This document shows positions 6,154 through 6,322 of a DNA stretch of 6,322 bases, one piece after another. A model generated the notes under the pieces. The model was not told where the DNA came from and did no database searches. It worked only from the letters and a program-made list of their open reading frames with translations. The stretch is from JBCCSZ01 sp039199225. Its GTDB lineage: Bacteria; Bacteroidota; Bacteroidia; Chitinophagales; Saprospiraceae. The DNA lies in contig JBCCSZ010000375.1 of the NCBI GenBank assembly GCA_039199225.1, positions 1 to 6,322 on the forward strand, written 5' to 3'. The translations under genes were made by a program, and so were the position numbers. How positions within the stretch are numbered: the stretch's first letter is position 1; each line of letters starts with the position of its first letter.

Positions 6154-6161
6154 CAAAGATA
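6154..6161 (-). promoter_or_regulatory. Bacteroidota-type -7 promoter box upstream of the operon
   Basis: The minus strand reads TATCTTTG, a perfect match to the Bacteroidota -7 consensus TAnnTTTG. It ends 7 bases before the ATG of the CDP-alcohol phosphatidyltransferase gene, so transcription would start at or within a few bases of the start codon, giving a leaderless or nearly leaderless message. The -33 element is weak: TCTG stands 18 bases upstream where TTG or TTTG is expected. This is the best candidate for the main promoter of the six-gene unit. Confidence 0.6.
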
Positions 6162-6272
6162 GTTATTTGTTTTCTCTTTCAGAGTTTATGATTCACGCAT
6201 ACAAAATGATATACGTCCCCAACTAAAGAGACGCATGCGCATAATTTGGTTGTATCAACTCAAAAAAATTTC

Positions 6273-6322
6273 TTAAAATTCTGCAACGGCCCGGACTCGG
6301 AATCCCAACCCCTTGACACCCC
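6273..6322 (-). CDS. Possible 3' end of an upstream gene (partial, product unknown)
   Basis: From the right edge the minus strand reads GVKGLGFRVRAVAEF and then TAA at 6275-6273. The segment is GC-rich and changes sharply to AT-rich sequence at the stop, as expected at the end of a gene. The GFRV pattern near the terminus recalls the last strand of formylglycine-generating-enzyme-like (FGE-sulfatase) domains, but 15 residues are far too few to assign a family. It runs in the same direction as the sphingolipid genes but is separated from them by about 126 bp with a promoter-like box, so it is probably a different transcription unit. Confidence 0.4.
   Translation of the reverse strand, partial: GVKGLGFRVRAVAEF

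Noticed and set aside
6262..6280. AT-only hairpin AATTT-TAAG-AAATT followed by T residues on the minus strand, a possible terminator of the upstream gene
   Set aside because: A five-pair A/T stem is too weak to support an intrinsic terminator.
6283..6322. GC-rich right edge considered as a tRNA fragment
   Set aside because: GGATTCCGAGTCC superficially recalls a T or anticodon arm, but the stem has only three pairs and no other arm fits; an in-frame gene end explains it better.

Overview
All coding in this window is on the minus strand, so transcription runs from right to left. The DNA is most likely from a Bacteroidota bacterium, perhaps an environmental lineage. Three things point there: TAnnTTTG-type -7 promoter boxes at 6154-6161 and 5386-5393, starts that mostly lack a Shine-Dalgarno sequence, and a serine-palmitoyltransferase-type enzyme beside a large GNAT-like acyltransferase. 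The exact clade cannot be read from the sequence.

Layout in transcription order. At the right edge, 6322-6273 looks like the last 15 codons of an upstream minus-strand gene, followed by a gap of about 126 bp holding the promoter. Six tightly packed genes follow: (1) a CDP-alcohol phosphatidyltransferase of phosphatidylinositol(-phosphate)-synthase type, 6146-5406; (2) a fatty-acid-desaturase-superfamily protein that strongly resembles eukaryotic sphingolipid delta-4 desaturases (DEGS/DES1), 5335-4322; (3) a di-iron hydroxylase resembling the catalytic domain of fatty acid 2-hydroxylase (FA2H/Scs7), 4259-3585; (4) a PAP2-fold membrane enzyme resembling inositol phosphorylceramide synthase (Aur1), 3640-2651; (5) a PLP-dependent alpha-oxoamine synthase, probably serine palmitoyltransferase, 2589-1381; (6) a GNAT-like N-acyltransferase, a candidate ceramide synthase, 1384-227. 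Genes 3 and 4 overlap, genes 5 and 6 overlap as ATGA, and the other gaps are 61-70 bp. Positions 1-226 hold no supported gene.

Taken together, the genes describe an almost complete route to a modified inositol sphingolipid. The synthase would make the 3-keto sphingoid base from serine and an acyl thioester, and the GNAT protein could N-acylate it. The FA2H-like and DEGS-like enzymes would add a 2-hydroxyl to the acyl chain and a trans-4 double bond to the long-chain base. The CDP-alcohol enzyme would supply phosphatidylinositol (or its phosphate), and the PAP2 enzyme would move phosphoinositol onto ceramide. A 3-ketosphinganine or ketoceramide reductase, inositol-3-phosphate synthase, an acyl carrier protein and a cytochrome b5-type electron donor are not in the window. 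The notable point is that ceramide-modifying and headgroup enzymes of eukaryotic type sit in one bacterial operon with the core sphingolipid genes. Functions are inferred from motifs and context; no database search was possible.
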